A DNA stretch of 64,000 nt from CAVTYH01 sp963773875 (GTDB taxonomy: Bacteria > Planctomycetota > Planctomycetia > Pirellulales > JADZDJ01). The notes beneath the pieces are model-generated. The model was not told the origin of the DNA. It searched no databases and saw nothing but the letters and a program-made list of their open reading frames with translations. Location: assembly GCA_963773875.1 (NCBI GenBank), contig CAVZCV010000006.1, forward strand, positions 62,001 through 126,000. Reading direction: 5' to 3'. Shown piece by piece: positions 1 to 9,962 of the stretch (the first letter of the stretch is position 1; each line of letters opens with the position of its first letter). Made by a program: the position numbers and the translations under genes.

Positions 1-70
1 TAGATTTTCTGCGCCTCCGGGCTCAATTCCCTGGTTGGATCAGGAATATGGGACACCATTGCCTCCAAAA

Positions 71-1791
71 TCAGTCGTGATGAGCGTGGGCGAATTCCGC
101 CGCCATGGTGTTGTAGGGACTGACCGGGGTCAGGCAGTCGCGCTGAGTAACTACATCCAAAACGTAGGGTCGGGTGGCTGCCGCCGCCACGCGCAATGCT
201 GCGGCCAGATTGTCGGGAGTTTCGACGCGAGCACCTTCGGTGCCCAAAACACGGCCGAACGCCGCCCAGTCTATCTCAGGCAGCAATGTCATCTCCGCGG
301 CGCCCGCACTTTCTTTACGGGCCCGCAAATAAACATTCCCCAGGGCACTGTTATTACTCACTACGAAGACAACCGGCACTTGATAACGTGCAGCGGTGGC
401 GATCTCGATGCCATGCATGCGCATGCAACCATCGCCAGTGATCACGACCACGGGGGCGTCGGGTCGCGCTAGCTTTCCACCAATTGCCGCTGGGATTGCC
501 CAGCCCATCGGGCCTAAGTTGGTTGCCGAGCGAACGCCACCGGGACCGTACGATTCCCAGTAATGCCCGGCGAATGCCCGATGCGCACCCGAATCGACGA
601 ACAACATGGTTTCGCGCGGCAAAGTGCGACGCATCTCAGCAATCAAACGGGCGGGATGGATCGGAGTGGCGTCGCTGGTTTGGTTATTGGTGTCAAAGTG
701 CGCAGGAAGTGCTTTCAATTTGGCGGTCCAATTTCGCCGCGCTGGTGCTGAATCCATCAGCGGCTTTAGGACGCCACCCCCAAAATTGCAGAGCTGCTGC
801 AGCGTCTGCCGACAGTCACCCACAATGGTGTATGGCACTGGATAATCGCGCCCCAGCATGGTTGGATCGATATCGATTTGGATAATCTGAGTGCGCACGG
901 AGAGTTCGCGACTCCAAAACAGTGTGTCGCGTAGGTTCATGCTGGAGCCGAGGACCAGCAACACGTCAAGATCGCCTCTCAGGAGTGTGGTGATGGCGCG
1001 GTTAGTTCCGGCATAACCGAACATTCCCAAACATAATCGTTGGTCGTAGGGCAACACTCCCTTGGCAGCGAAAGTAGTCGCCACGGGAACTTCGTACATC
1101 TCGGCAAATACACGGAGTTGCTCGCCCGCCCCGGACGAAACGCAGCCGCGCCCGGCCAGGACGGCAAGTCTCCCTGCACCTGCCAACACACGCTCGCAAG
1201 CCTGAACGAGGGCCGTCAGATCCACCGGGCGCGAGGGCTCGCGCTGGGCGATGGGAATTCAGTGGCGACGGGCAATTCGGCCGTCTGTAAATCTGTTGGG
1301 ATGGTCAGATGCACGGGACCGGGAGGAACGCCCCCCATCGCCCGGAAGGCTGCGGCTAGTTGCCGGGGAAATTGACTGATCAGCTCGACCTCCTCCGAGA
1401 AGTTTGTAGCCCTTTGCAAGTATTCGCTATCGCGCGTCCCCTCCATGCTGCCATCCTGGAAAGCGCCGCGGCCTTGCAGCGTGGTGGGAACATCACCGGT
1501 AATAAACAGAACTCGCGATCGATCCGACATGGCCGCAATGGCAGCGGGCAAAATGTTGCCGGCCCCAGGACCGCCAATGCACATACAGGCGCCGAACCGG
1601 CCGCTTACGCGAGCGTAGCCATCGGCCATGAAACCGGCTCCTTCCTCATGAGCCGCCACAATTGGTTGCAGTCCAACGGCTCCTTTGCCCAGTTCGGCGA
1701 CCAGTGGGTCGATATGGCCTCCGGGCACGAGAAAGACATGACCCAGACCTTGGTCGCGCAGGCACCGCAAAAGAAATTCCGCACCAGTCAT
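71..1791 (-). CDS. Thiamine pyrophosphate-dependent enzyme, acetolactate synthase-like (one frameshift)
   Basis: Three-domain TPP enzyme of the acetolactate synthase / benzoylformate decarboxylase superfamily. The N-terminal half (1216-1791) has the PYR-domain segment AHEEGAGFMADGYAR, which holds the conserved glutamate that activates the cofactor. The C-terminal half (71-1225) has the cofactor- and Mg-binding segment starting GDGCMRMHG and closing at VVSNNSALGN. The halves lie in different frames joined near 1225-1262; one missing base would give about 573 aa, the normal family length. The start at 1791 is chosen because AAGGAG lies 9 bases upstream; a more upstream ATG at 1851 lacks such a site. 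The substrate cannot be told from sequence: no FAD-binding signature or regulatory-subunit gene is seen nearby, so biosynthetic acetolactate synthase is not assured. Confidence 0.85.
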
Positions 1792-2162
1792 AAATTGCTG
1801 CTCCTTGGTTGGCGGAAAACCGCATCGCTGTGAGAATTCAATCGTTGTCATTGATTTTCAAAGTCCGGGCAATAGGCCAAGACCTCGTACCGCGCGTGTA
1901 GCGGGTACCTACGACGCCATTCGAATCCAGCGATGCACAGTCAAGATCTTTCACAAAAGAGGCGACTGTCAAGATCTTCCTGAGGCCTTCGGTCGCAATC
2001 GACTGCAGTGTCTCGGCCCGACGCAATTTCGGACCGGCCGAATGCGGCTCAGGACACAATCTCCTGCGAAGCCACCCAGGATCGTGGGGCTCACGCGCGT
2101 TGCCGGCCAGGATCAGGCCGCGGCCGCCAGAAGCCAATTGTCGCGCCGCGGCTGGAACGTAA

Positions 2163-2890
2163 TGTTCCGGTGTGTTTCGACGAACCGCATGATAACAATG
2201 GCCGAGCGCGAGGGAGCCGATCATGTCACACTTACTCCGGGGACCAACGCGAAAGGCATTGGCGCCCAGGCATGGCATCTGGCTTTCCTCATCACTCTGG
2301 CGAACTGGTTTCTGGTGTGAACCGGGACCGGCCGAAGGCGTATCTGGGTATGGGTGCATTTAATCTGGTACGGGCTTCGGCGTATCGAGAATGCGGTGGC
2401 TACGAGGCACTACGTCTGACCGTCATGGATGATGTCAGGCTTGGACTCCTGTTGCGCCGTGCGGGAAAAGAGAACGCGCGGCTATATCGGTGGCGACGAT
2501 GTGGAATGCCACTGGGGGACGACGGTGAGGGAAATGATCCAAGTCATGGAGAAAAACTACTTCGCGGCGATGGATTTTCGGCTCGCGGTAGCATTAGTTG
2601 CGGGCTTGGGGGGCATGTTGTTCTGGTGCGTCGCGATCGTCGGAGCGCTTACGGGGACGGCGGTCGGCGTCGCCGCAGGGCTCGCAATGTTAACCTTAAG
2701 CATCCCGGCGCACGTCTTCGCGCGGCGACTTGGCTGGAGCCGTACTAGCGCGCTACTGACTCCCTTGGTCTTTCCAGCACTCTTTTTCGCGATGCTGAAC
2801 TCGGCGTGGGTAACAACCCGGCAAGGCGGTGTCTCTTGGCGAAATACATTTTATTCGCTCGAAGAGTTACGTGTTGGAGCGGTTCGGTAG
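2163..2890 (+). pseudogene. Glycosyltransferase family 2 remnant, 5'-truncated and frameshifted
   Basis: Pieces of a membrane GT2 enzyme of the ceramide-glucosyltransferase / HpnI-like type lie in successive frames. The first piece, MAEREGADHVTLTP, runs to a hydrophobic stretch ending near 2320. The second (about 2325-2460) carries YLGMGAFNLVRASAY and VMDDVRLGLLLRRAG, the usual acceptor-side motif. The third (2450-2890) has two hydrophobic segments and the family's typical ending, TTRQGGVSWRNTFYSLEELR. The expected N-terminal nucleotide-sugar domain with its DXD motif is not found in any frame between 1850 and 2160, so the gene is truncated as well as frameshifted. Role before decay: presumably glycosylation of a lipid (inference). 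Confidence 0.6.
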
Positions 2891-3259
2891 CGTGAGGCAC
2901 GCACCCGCGCAAGGAGGCTGCTCGTGGTCGTGGCGGGGTGTATCGACAAACCACCGGTTTTGGCCCGCGCGACTACTCTCGAATGCCCATGCGTTTGACG
3001 GCACAGCGACAACGTCCCGAGAAGTCATCCGTTTTCTCGGACTGGCGTTTTGAGTGGAGTTGCTACCTGCCGGATTTCCCCTCCAAACCAGGAGTTTTCG
3101 AGACCGAGTTAAAATCCGGTCGCACAAACCGTGCGTTCACTCCGAACTCATTTTTCCAAGAATTTTCTCGCTCTGTGCACTTGGAACCGCTACAATCCCC
3201 CTCGTTAGGTGGAGGTGGTCGAAGCGGGCGTTCTATGTCTTAAAGGAGCCGCTAATCAA
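2891..3259. other. Intergenic, no gene recognised
   Basis: No convincing coding sequence. A TACAAT hexamer at 3191-3196 could be a -10 element for the next gene, but no good -35 box is seen. Confidence 0.4.
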
Positions 3260-4216
3260 ATGACAAGCCTCAGGCTGTGTGCGCCTATGATTGCGCTCAT
3301 CTGCAACGTCGGGATTGTGAGCGCGTGCGCCGACGAGACCATGTACGTGTCGAATACTAACAACACCATTACGAAATTTGCGCTAAACGGCGTCGGTTCG
3401 CAGTTCACCAACTCCGGCTTACACTCCCCAGGCGGTTTGGCCGTGGATGGCTCCGGCAATGTCTATTCCGCAAACTATGCCAATACTGCGATCGAAAAAT
3501 ACACGCCCGCCGGTGGTGCCGGATCGGTCTTCTCCGCTTTTGGTGCTACCGATAAGGGTGGCTTGGCGTTCGATACCTCGGGCAATCTTTACGCGGCTGG
3601 GTACAATACAAACACCATTGAAAAGTACACAACCGCTGGCGCGGGCTCCTTGTTTGCCAGTGACCCCGGTGACCATTCGGTTTTATTTCAACCGGTGGGG
3701 ATTGCCTTCGACAGCCTCGGCAATCTGTTTGTAGCAAGTTTTACTAAGATCGAGGAATTCTCGCCGACCGGAGTACCATCGCCCTTTGCCAATCCAGGCC
3801 ATGCGATGGCTGGCCTCGCCATCGACAGTGCCGACAACGTCTACGTTTCGTACTTCAACGACAACCGAATCGAGAAGTTCAGCCCACTGGGCATCGATTT
3901 GGGTCCGTTTGCGACAGACCCAGGAGATGGTTCCATTCTAGCGCAACCGTATGGCCTCGCCTTTGACAGCGCGGGAAACCTCTACGCCACGAATGTCACT
4001 AGTTTTATCGAAAAGTTCTCGCCTGCCGGAATTCCTTCGCGGTTCGCAACCGATCCGGGAGACCACTCACTATTACAATCGCCACAGTTCATTGCGTTTA
4101 GTGCCGTTCCCGAACCTTCATCGTTGATATTGCTTAGCATCGGCGCATTGGCAGCTGTATTCTCTCGCTCTCGAAGCTATCGACTAGCGCGAAATTGCCA
4201 TGCAAGCTTGGCTTGA
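3260..4216 (+). CDS. PEP-CTERM protein with NHL-type beta-propeller repeats
   Basis: Secreted protein of about 318 aa. A signal peptide (MTSLRLCAPMIALICNVG) is followed by about six repeats of the form GLAFDSxGNLYA...IEKF(S/T)P.G, spaced 40-50 residues apart. This pattern is typical of NHL/SMP-30-like six-bladed propellers that bind ligands or proteins outside the cell. The end is a PEP-CTERM tail: VPEPSSL, a hydrophobic run, then arginines. The tail predicts exosortase-dependent sorting to the surface. AAAGGAG 11 bases upstream supports the ATG at 3260. No catalytic residues can be assigned. Confidence 0.85.
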   Translation: MTSLRLCAPMIALICNVGIVSACADETMYVSNTNNTITKFALNGVGSQFTNSGLHSPGGLAVDGSGNVYSANYANTAIEKYTPAGGAGSVFSAFGATDKGGLAFDTSGNLYAAGYNTNTIEKYTTAGAGSLFASDPGDHSVLFQPVGIAFDSLGNLFVASFTKIEEFSPTGVPSPFANPGHAMAGLAIDSADNVYVSYFNDNRIEKFSPLGIDLGPFATDPGDGSILAQPYGLAFDSAGNLYATNVTSFIEKFSPAGIPSRFATDPGDHSLLQSPQFIAFSAVPEPSSLILLSIGALAAVFSRSRSYRLARNCHASLA

Positions 4217-4286
4217 GCGCCACGCGAGTTTTCTTTGAGTTCCGAATTCTCTCACCGATGTTGTTCAATGTTCTGTGAAGTCACTC

Positions 4287-5160
4287 ATGAAAAACATACT
4301 CGGAATCGTCTCACTCCTCCGTCATCAGCTGATCGACAATAGATTGCCGCTGCTGGCTTTTCTGCTCATCGTCCGGGAGTTGTTTTGCGGCTCACTCGCC
4401 CACGCCACCACGGTCACGACAACGCCGATGCAGGTCGGGGGATTCCTCGACGGCGGGTTCGCCAGCAACGACCCGTTTCACCAGAATTATTTCGTCGGCT
4501 ATGGAACGGTGGCCGGAATGCGCAGCTCTGAGCGCCGCAGCTTCTTCTGGTACCATATTCCCGCCTATCCCGGCGTGACCGACGATGTCACCATCAAGCT
4601 GGAGAACCTGGCATCCACAAGCCTCATCTTCGGAGCCGGCCCCGACCCCCACCCCGAGATCCATGACCCCACTGAGGATTTCCAGCTCGGCGCAACACCC
4701 GTCCCCCCGTCGACCATGATCGACATGGGCATGAGTTCTGCCGCCAACCAAACCATCTTCGACGGGATGAACGACTTCCCGGTCGCCGATCCCTACACCT
4801 TCTCCATGGCGACAATGTACACCTTCCCGATGACCGCCGTGATCCACCTCAACGCGTTCGGCATCGGCCTGATCGACACCCATCGCGGCGGCGATATCGT
4901 CCTGACCGGCTGGATGCCGACCTGGTCCTCCGACTACCCGCACCGATGGGATGGGGCACTTCCTCGAAGGCGATGAGCTTATCTTCGGTCTCTCGGACGT
5001 GGGCGCCATGGGGGGTGTTCCCTTCCCAGAACTGGCGATCACATATCATATCGTTCCAGAGCCGTGCACGTTCGCCTTGCTGAGCGTCGGGCTTGCCACG
5101 CTGGCAATGCGTTGGAGGCGGCGTGAATCCTATCTGCGAGTGGATGCCCGCGGCGTCTAG
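4287..5160 (+). CDS. PEP-CTERM protein, unknown function (one frameshift)
   Basis: Secreted protein with an N-terminal hydrophobic signal segment (LPLLAFLLIVRELFCGSLAHA region) and a C-terminal VPEPCTF tail followed by a hydrophobic helix and RWRRR. The body reads continuously to about 4945. The tail (MGHFLEGDELIFGLSDVG...) then continues in another frame, so a single indel near 4940-4950 separates the sorting tail from the body. ATG 4287 is preferred over an upstream GTG at 4275, but neither has a strong ribosome site. The body matches no family I recognise. It lies in the same orientation as the preceding PEP-CTERM gene, about 70 bases downstream. Confidence 0.75.
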
Positions 5161-5706
5161 CGTAGATCGAAGAATTCGCTTTCACCGGGTATTCGTGGGA
5201 CGCTTTCTCAAGCACCCGATAGGGTTGAAGGAGTTCCCGCCGCTCCGGGGTACCGAGATCTAGGGTTGTGCTTCAGGCTAAGGGGGTCTTATCGAGGACC
5301 GCACGGGCGCGGCGGACTTGGCCAGGCAATTGAATTCCACAATAATTAACAGGCGGCTCTCGCTCCAAAATCCGATTGCGGGAAAACGCTCAGATCATTC
5401 TTTCCTCAGAACTAGTACAATGCGTTCGATGCATCAGTGGCGGTTGACACCACCACTCGGCAACTGGGGCAATTAAAGTGTTCGGAAGGAAGACTGATGT
5501 GAACCGTTTGGAGTGGTCCGCCGTGAATGCTCAACTCAATGAAGTACCGACGTCGGCTCGTGCTGCCAGAAAAGCCGCAATAATCACCTGGCTTGGTTCT
5601 GCGTCCCTACCGCGAGGGACTGCCGAACTTTAGTGCGTATTAATTCGATGTTTTGCGCGATCTTGTTGTCGTTCGATCGCCTGTGATGATAAAAGGAGAA
5701 ATTAAA
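5161..5706. other. Intergenic, no gene recognised
   Basis: No supported reading frame. A TACAAT hexamer occurs near 5414. I see no terminator with a T-run after the upstream gene. Confidence 0.4.
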
Positions 5707-6297
5707 ATGCTGCGAGCGAATGTTCTAACTGCCACGATTGTCTCGACGATCTGCTTTTGCTCGTTGATCGAGACGACAGATGCCGACGACAAAGCGGAGA
5801 CAAAAAAACCACCTGCGGTCGGTGACAAAGTCCCCGATTTCACGTTGCACGACTTGAACAATCAACCGACGTCTCTGTCGGCGAATTTGAAGAACGGCCC
5901 GGTGGCGGTCATCGTGCTCCGAGGATATCCAGGCTATCAATGCCCGATCTGCATGAAACAGTTTGCCGAACTGCTGTCGATCGCCAAGAAATTTGCGGAC
6001 GCTAAGGCCACGGTGATATTCATTTATCCCGGTCCCGCGACGGACCTCGACAAATATGCAAAAGAGTTTGTGGGCGGCAAAGCGTTTCCTGAGAATTTTC
6101 GGTTCGTGGTCGATCCCGATTACAAATTTACAGATCTCTATAACCTGCGTTGGAACGCACCTAAAGAAACGGCGTACCCATCGAGTTTCGTGGTCGATAC
6201 GAAAGGAGTCGTCCGGTTTGCGAAAGTGAGCCATTCGCATGGAGGTCGGGCCTCTGGTACTGAAATCCTGGAGGCATTGACGGAAAGCAACCAGTAA
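5707..6297 (+). CDS. Redoxin-domain (AhpC/TSA family) thiol protein, secreted
   Basis: About 196 aa. A short N-terminal hydrophobic signal (MLRANVLTATIVSTICFCSL) precedes a thioredoxin-fold peroxiredoxin-like domain: VGDKVPDFTLHDL (start of the AhpC/TSA fold), GYPGYQCPICMKQ with a CxxC pair at the active site, and PSSFVVDTKGVVRF near the end. The CPIC pair suggests thiol-disulfide exchange or peroxide reduction in the periplasm. AAAGGAG about 10 bases before ATG 5707 supports this start over in-frame codons further upstream. It is followed 60 bases later by the PP2C gene on the same strand. Confidence 0.87.
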   Translation: MLRANVLTATIVSTICFCSLIETTDADDKAETKKPPAVGDKVPDFTLHDLNNQPTSLSANLKNGPVAVIVLRGYPGYQCPICMKQFAELLSIAKKFADAKATVIFIYPGPATDLDKYAKEFVGGKAFPENFRFVVDPDYKFTDLYNLRWNAPKETAYPSSFVVDTKGVVRFAKVSHSHGGRASGTEILEALTESNQ

Positions 6298-6359
6298 CCG
6301 GCCATTCCGATGTCGACTCAGCAACCGGTCAGCGCGGCTTACACTTGACGAGGTGAAGC

Positions 6360-7292
6360 GTGTGGCAAATGGACGTGTGCGGGATGACCGATGTCGGCAA
6401 ATTGCGGCCTCGCAATGAAGATCAATTTCTGGTGGCGACACTTAGCAAGACACTTGAAGTGTCGCACAGTAGCCTCGAAATCGGCGAAGAAACGCGGCTG
6501 TTTGGCAACTCGCAGGGGCGACTGCTATTGGTCGCGGACGGGATGGGCGGGCACGCGGCCGGCGACCGTGCCAGCAAGGTAGTGATCAGCGCCTTCGCCG
6601 ATTATGTGCTCAACATGTTGCGCTGGTATTTTCGCGCCGATCCGGGTCGCGACGCGGAATTGACTGTTGATCTCCGCGACGCGGTTCTTCGGTGTCAAAG
6701 TAGCATTCGCAGTGAAATCAGTGAACATCCCGAAGAACAGGGCATGGGAGCAACGCTGACCCTCGCCTACGTGATCTGGCCGCGGATGTTCGTCGTACAG
6801 GTTGGCGACAGCCGGTGCTATTTGCTCCGCAAGGGGCAGCTCAAACAACTGACTCGCGATCACACGATGGCTCAATTATTTTCCGATGAATCGGGAACCG
6901 ATCCTGAGCGGATCGCCGAAACGCTTCCGAAGAGCCAGTGGCATCACGTCTTGTGGAATGCCGTGGGAGGTTCAGACGACGAACCGCAGCCGGATATCTT
7001 TCGCGTCAATCTGGAATTCGAAGACCGCGTGCTGCTGTGTACCGACGGTTTGAGCAATCACGTCACAGATGAGGGGCTGTCTCGGCGGCTGCAGCAAGAT
7101 CAGCCAGCAATTGAAATTTGTCGCCAGTTAATTGAAGACGCAAACGACGCGGGTGGTTCGGACAACATCACAGTCATAGTTGCCCTGTGTCCGAAACCGA
7201 ATTTGCTCGACGTAGAAGTTTCCGCCGAGGTTGGCGTGCCAGAAGCACAAGAGGGGGCATTGGCTGTAGGCGTTTCAGCAACCTTTCAATAA
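6360..7292 (+). CDS. PP2C-family serine/threonine protein phosphatase
   Basis: Cytosolic PPM phosphatase of about 310 aa with the full motif set: TDVGKLRPRNEDQF (motif 1), LVADGMGGHAAGD (motif 2, metal-binding Asp), GMGATLTLAYV, QVGDSRCYLLR, LTRDHTMAQ, LLCTDGLSNHV and GGSDNITVIV near the end. The metal-coordinating aspartates are present, so the enzyme should be active. It presumably reverses Ser/Thr kinase phosphorylation; Hanks-type kinases are abundant in Planctomycetes, though none is in this window. GTG at 6360 and ATG at 6369 are both possible starts; a GAGGTGAAG stretch lies just upstream. There is no transmembrane segment. Confidence 0.93.
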   Translation: MWQMDVCGMTDVGKLRPRNEDQFLVATLSKTLEVSHSSLEIGEETRLFGNSQGRLLLVADGMGGHAAGDRASKVVISAFADYVLNMLRWYFRADPGRDAELTVDLRDAVLRCQSSIRSEISEHPEEQGMGATLTLAYVIWPRMFVVQVGDSRCYLLRKGQLKQLTRDHTMAQLFSDESGTDPERIAETLPKSQWHHVLWNAVGGSDDEPQPDIFRVNLEFEDRVLLCTDGLSNHVTDEGLSRRLQQDQPAIEICRQLIEDANDAGGSDNITVIVALCPKPNLLDVEVSAEVGVPEAQEGALAVGVSATFQ

Positions 7293-7547
7293 CCCACAAG
7301 TTGTTCTCCGATTTCCACGCCCAGGTGAATATCCGTTAGCCGCGAGAGTCCACGCCAGAGAACAAGATTGCCTGGTGGGCCATCGGCCTTACGAGCGAGG
7401 TAGCCTCCCAACTTAGCGACGCCGCACGCGTTGCAGCAGTTGATCACCTCTGCTGTTCTCACGGCGTCGAAAGCGTCGGCCTCCAGCGCAATTCAGAAAC
7501 CCGTCGGCAGGGAAGTTCTGGATCGCCGCCTCGGCGGCGCCGCGGCT

Positions 7548-7787
7548 TTAAAGATGGCTCGCAGGCAGCACGGATTTCATTTGGTCCCTCAAGGTTGCTA
7601 GCCGAACTTGACGCTCTTCTTCATTGGTCGGCCGATCAAGGGGTACCTGGGCATCTGGCTTTTTATCTGCCGCTACGGGTGCCTTGGCAAATTTCCTGGA
7701 CGGGATTTTACGTTGTGACTTGGGGAACTTTCTCGAAGGAATCTTCTTCTTGGCTTTCGGAAACTTCCTCGAAGGGATCTTGGCCAT
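7548..7787 (-). CDS. Small lysine-rich protein with three KIPSRKFPK repeats
   Basis: 79-aa protein I do not recognise as a named family. The N-terminus holds three tandem copies of KIPSRKF(P/A)K separated by two to three residues, strongly basic. It is followed by an Ala/Pro/Lys linker and an acidic then amphipathic tail (PTNEEERQVRLATLRDQMKS). The three repeats use different synonymous codons (for example CCT TCG AGG, CCT TCG AGA and CCG TCC AGG), which points to selection on the protein. ATG 7787 is preferred; CCAGGTG lies just upstream. A role in binding nucleic acid or another polyanion is only a guess from charge. Confidence 0.55.
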   Translation of the reverse strand: MAKIPSRKFPKAKKKIPSRKFPKSQRKIPSRKFAKAPVAADKKPDAQVPLDRPTNEEERQVRLATLRDQMKSVLPASHL

Positions 7788-8328
7788 AAAGTGCACCTGG
7801 AAAAGTAATCAAAAAATGGCCGTGAAGCCGCCCGGAACGACCGTCACTGACTGGGCGGCCATTGCTCCAGGATAACCGGGTGTCGGATCATCGCCAGTGA
7901 TGCTCGGGATGTTCAGATATATCTGTGCGGCCCGCGCTCGCATGAGCGGAGCAGCGATCGACGCCTAGGTGACCAGGACCAGCGCGACACGCAGTACAGA
8001 GGGGGACATAGCAGTACTCCGATCGACTCGCGCGGCGACGAAGTGCAGGTCCAGTATAACGCTCTGGTGCGCCATTGCGCGACTTGCTTCGTCTTGCCAG
8101 CGAGTTGAATCCCTCCGATCGGCCGCGTTGCTAGCATCTGGCGGATTTTGATCAGCACTTACCGCGCGTCAAGCGGGCCTTCGCCGCCGCTTGCGCCCTT
8201 AAGCCAATTGCATCCCGCAGAATAGGTCGTTGATCGGCCGCCATTATAGCGGGTTCAAAAAAGCTTGCTTTGGCCCGACTTTGCCCAGATAATCAACCTG
8301 CTTCTTACTCTTCCGGGAGGATACAGCC
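7788..8328. other. Intergenic, no gene recognised
   Basis: No reading frame with protein-like composition. It separates a minus-strand small gene from a plus-strand PEP-CTERM gene, so it should hold promoters for both. No clear boxes were seen. Confidence 0.4.
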
Positions 8329-9020
8329 ATGCGGTTCCGCATTTTTCTGTCGGCGAGTGTCGCCCTACTCTTGGTGGCGTCTCAAGCGCGGTGCAGAATC
8401 TACCGAATCCCATTACCTTCGAAGACAACACGGACAACGGCTTCGGAATCAAATTCAGCAATGACGCATCGGCGAACTTTTCGGTCGTAAACATCGGTGG
8501 TAGTAACCGCATGTTAGTGCCACGAACCGGTGCTTTCCAGGAAGCCGATACTTCGACCGGTAACCCCAGTTCGGCTTTTTACCAAGCGATGCTCGCCTCC
8601 ACAGACAATCCATCGGGCTACAACATCAGTTACGACTACTACATCGACACTTCGAACTGGGGTGCTAACGCCGGCGGCTTCTTCCAGATGGGTCTATATA
8701 CGAACGCGGGCTCTGGCGCCTATCACCAGGACTTCCCCGCTAGTGGCAAGGAACTCGAACTTAACGGCACTCAGCTCGCTAGCGGGCAAGTGTTCCAGGG
8801 GACTGTTACGGTCAATGTGGCGGCGGCTGGTCTGGCCTTGGCAAATACAGAAACGTTTTTCCGACTGGGATTCATTGAAAATGGCGATGGTTCTGCCCAA
8901 GGCGTGTACGTTGATAACATCAAAATTGCACCTGTTCCAGAACCGGCTTCGCTAGGATTGATGGCAATGGCATTGTGTGGCGTTTTTGCCATAAGGCGTT
9001 ATCAACGCAAGGCCGTCTGA
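8329..9020 (+). CDS. PEP-CTERM protein, unknown function (frameshift in signal peptide)
   Basis: A GGGAGG ribosome site precedes ATG 8329, which opens a good signal peptide (MRFRIFLSASVALLLVASQA). The mature protein (QNLPNPITFEDNTDNG... to PVPEPASLGLMAMALCGVFA) continues in a different frame from about 8385-8395, where one missing base after the signal peptide fits. The body is rich in Gly, Asn, Ser and Thr and ends in PEP, a hydrophobic helix and RRYQRK, the exosortase sorting tail. An intrinsic terminator follows at 9057. The body matches no recognised fold. Confidence 0.8.
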
Positions 9021-9056
9021 ACCAACACCCATCAAGCATTAAACCATTCAAAAGAA

Positions 9057-9089
9057 TGCCCACGGGGTCGAAACCCGTGGGCACTTTTT
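9057..9089 (+). terminator. Intrinsic terminator of the PEP-CTERM gene
   Basis: Perfect 10-bp stem TGCCCACGGG / CCCGTGGGCA with a 7-base loop, followed by five T residues (9085-9089), 36 bases after the stop codon. Confidence 0.88.
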
Positions 9090-9294
9090 ATGCGCCTGGT
9101 AAATATCAAAATTCCAAGCCGCTTGCCGTCACCATCGCGTCAGGAGTGCGCAGGAGGCACGCGGGCGAGTTGCCTAGAAACTGGGCTCATGCCTGTCGGC
9201 GACGCGCGTCCCCAGGCCCGCTGGGGCGTATGTGGCGGAGCTAGCAGCACCGTGAGAGCTACTCCCAGGATTGCCTGCATGAACACCTGTCCAT

Positions 9295-9358
9295 GCCACA
9301 TTTGCATGCCATTGCAAAACATTGCGAACCATTGCAATCTGTTGCAGACCATCGCGGC
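9295..9358. repeat. Imperfect 10-11-base tandem repeat around CATTGCRAAC
   Basis: About five degenerate copies of a unit like CCATTGCAAA / CATTGCGAAC / CCATTGCAAT / TTGCAGAC / CATCGCGGC follow each other. The overlapping reading frames look non-natural, so this is probably a small non-coding tandem repeat. Confidence 0.4.
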
Positions 9359-9384
9359 TGGTGCGCTGCCGCTGCAAGGAGTCA

Positions 9385-9750
9385 TTACTCGTGACGACGA
9401 CCAACGATCATTGCCCATGCGCCGATGATCAAAAGACAGAGCGTCGATGGCTCAGGTCCGCTGCCTCCGCTGCCTTCAAGATCAAGTAAGTCTTGAGCTA
9501 TGCGGTCGATGCTCGAATCCACTTTCGACTCGCCACGCCGAACACCGCGGGGGACAGCGGCCGCGGTTTTTCCTCCCAGTGGCAGGCAATCCGGCAGGTC
9601 TAGCAGGCGTGCCGCGCCAATCCGGCTATCGGTCATCCCATAATAAACGTCGAAGCGGTCAGGTAAGCCAAGATCGTGGCGCCGGTCGCTGCCGGTGAAC
9701 CGGCGACGTTCGTTACGGTATCGATCATTTGCGTGTTTGGTGCGGTGGCG
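9385..9750 (-). pseudogene. Relic of a glycosidase-like PEP-CTERM protein
   Basis: Downstream on the minus strand, a clear PEP-CTERM tail is present: GPEPSTLCLLIIGAWAMIV then GRRHE. Before it comes DRFDVYYGMTDSRIGAARL, the kind of C-terminal strand motif found in GH43/GH130-type five-bladed propellers. Upstream, the segment TVTNVAGSPAATGATILAYL lies in another frame, so at least one indel near 9660 is needed. No start codon or N-terminal catalytic part is found before 9963. I read this as the decayed or frameshifted 3' end of a secreted glycosidase-like protein. The family assignment rests on one motif. Confidence 0.35.
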
Positions 9751-9962
9751 GGTTTTGCCCGGCGACGCTTCCGTTGAATCGGTTCGCCCGCCCCAGGGAC
9801 CAAAGGCATCAGTTTCTAATTTGGCCCCAAGCCGATCGATCGGATGCCAAGAAACGCCACGGGACGAATGTCTGGCATAGGGTTTTCAGTGGGTGACCCA
9901 GGGAATCATCTCGAATTAGCAGCGTCCGCAGTCTAATCCGTGGCGGCTTCCTGCCACGCGTT

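Noticed and set aside
1939..1978. Direct repeat GTCAAGATCTT twice about 29 bases apart
   Set aside because: Short, isolated and not linked to an element; likely chance or a local duplication in non-coding sequence.
1838..2359. 173-codon minus-strand frame near the glycosyltransferase remnant
   Set aside because: The plus strand has recognisable glycosyltransferase segments over the same bases; the minus translation matches nothing.
4392..5042. 216-codon minus-strand frame opposite a PEP-CTERM gene
   Set aside because: Shadow frame; the plus strand carries signal peptide and sorting tail.
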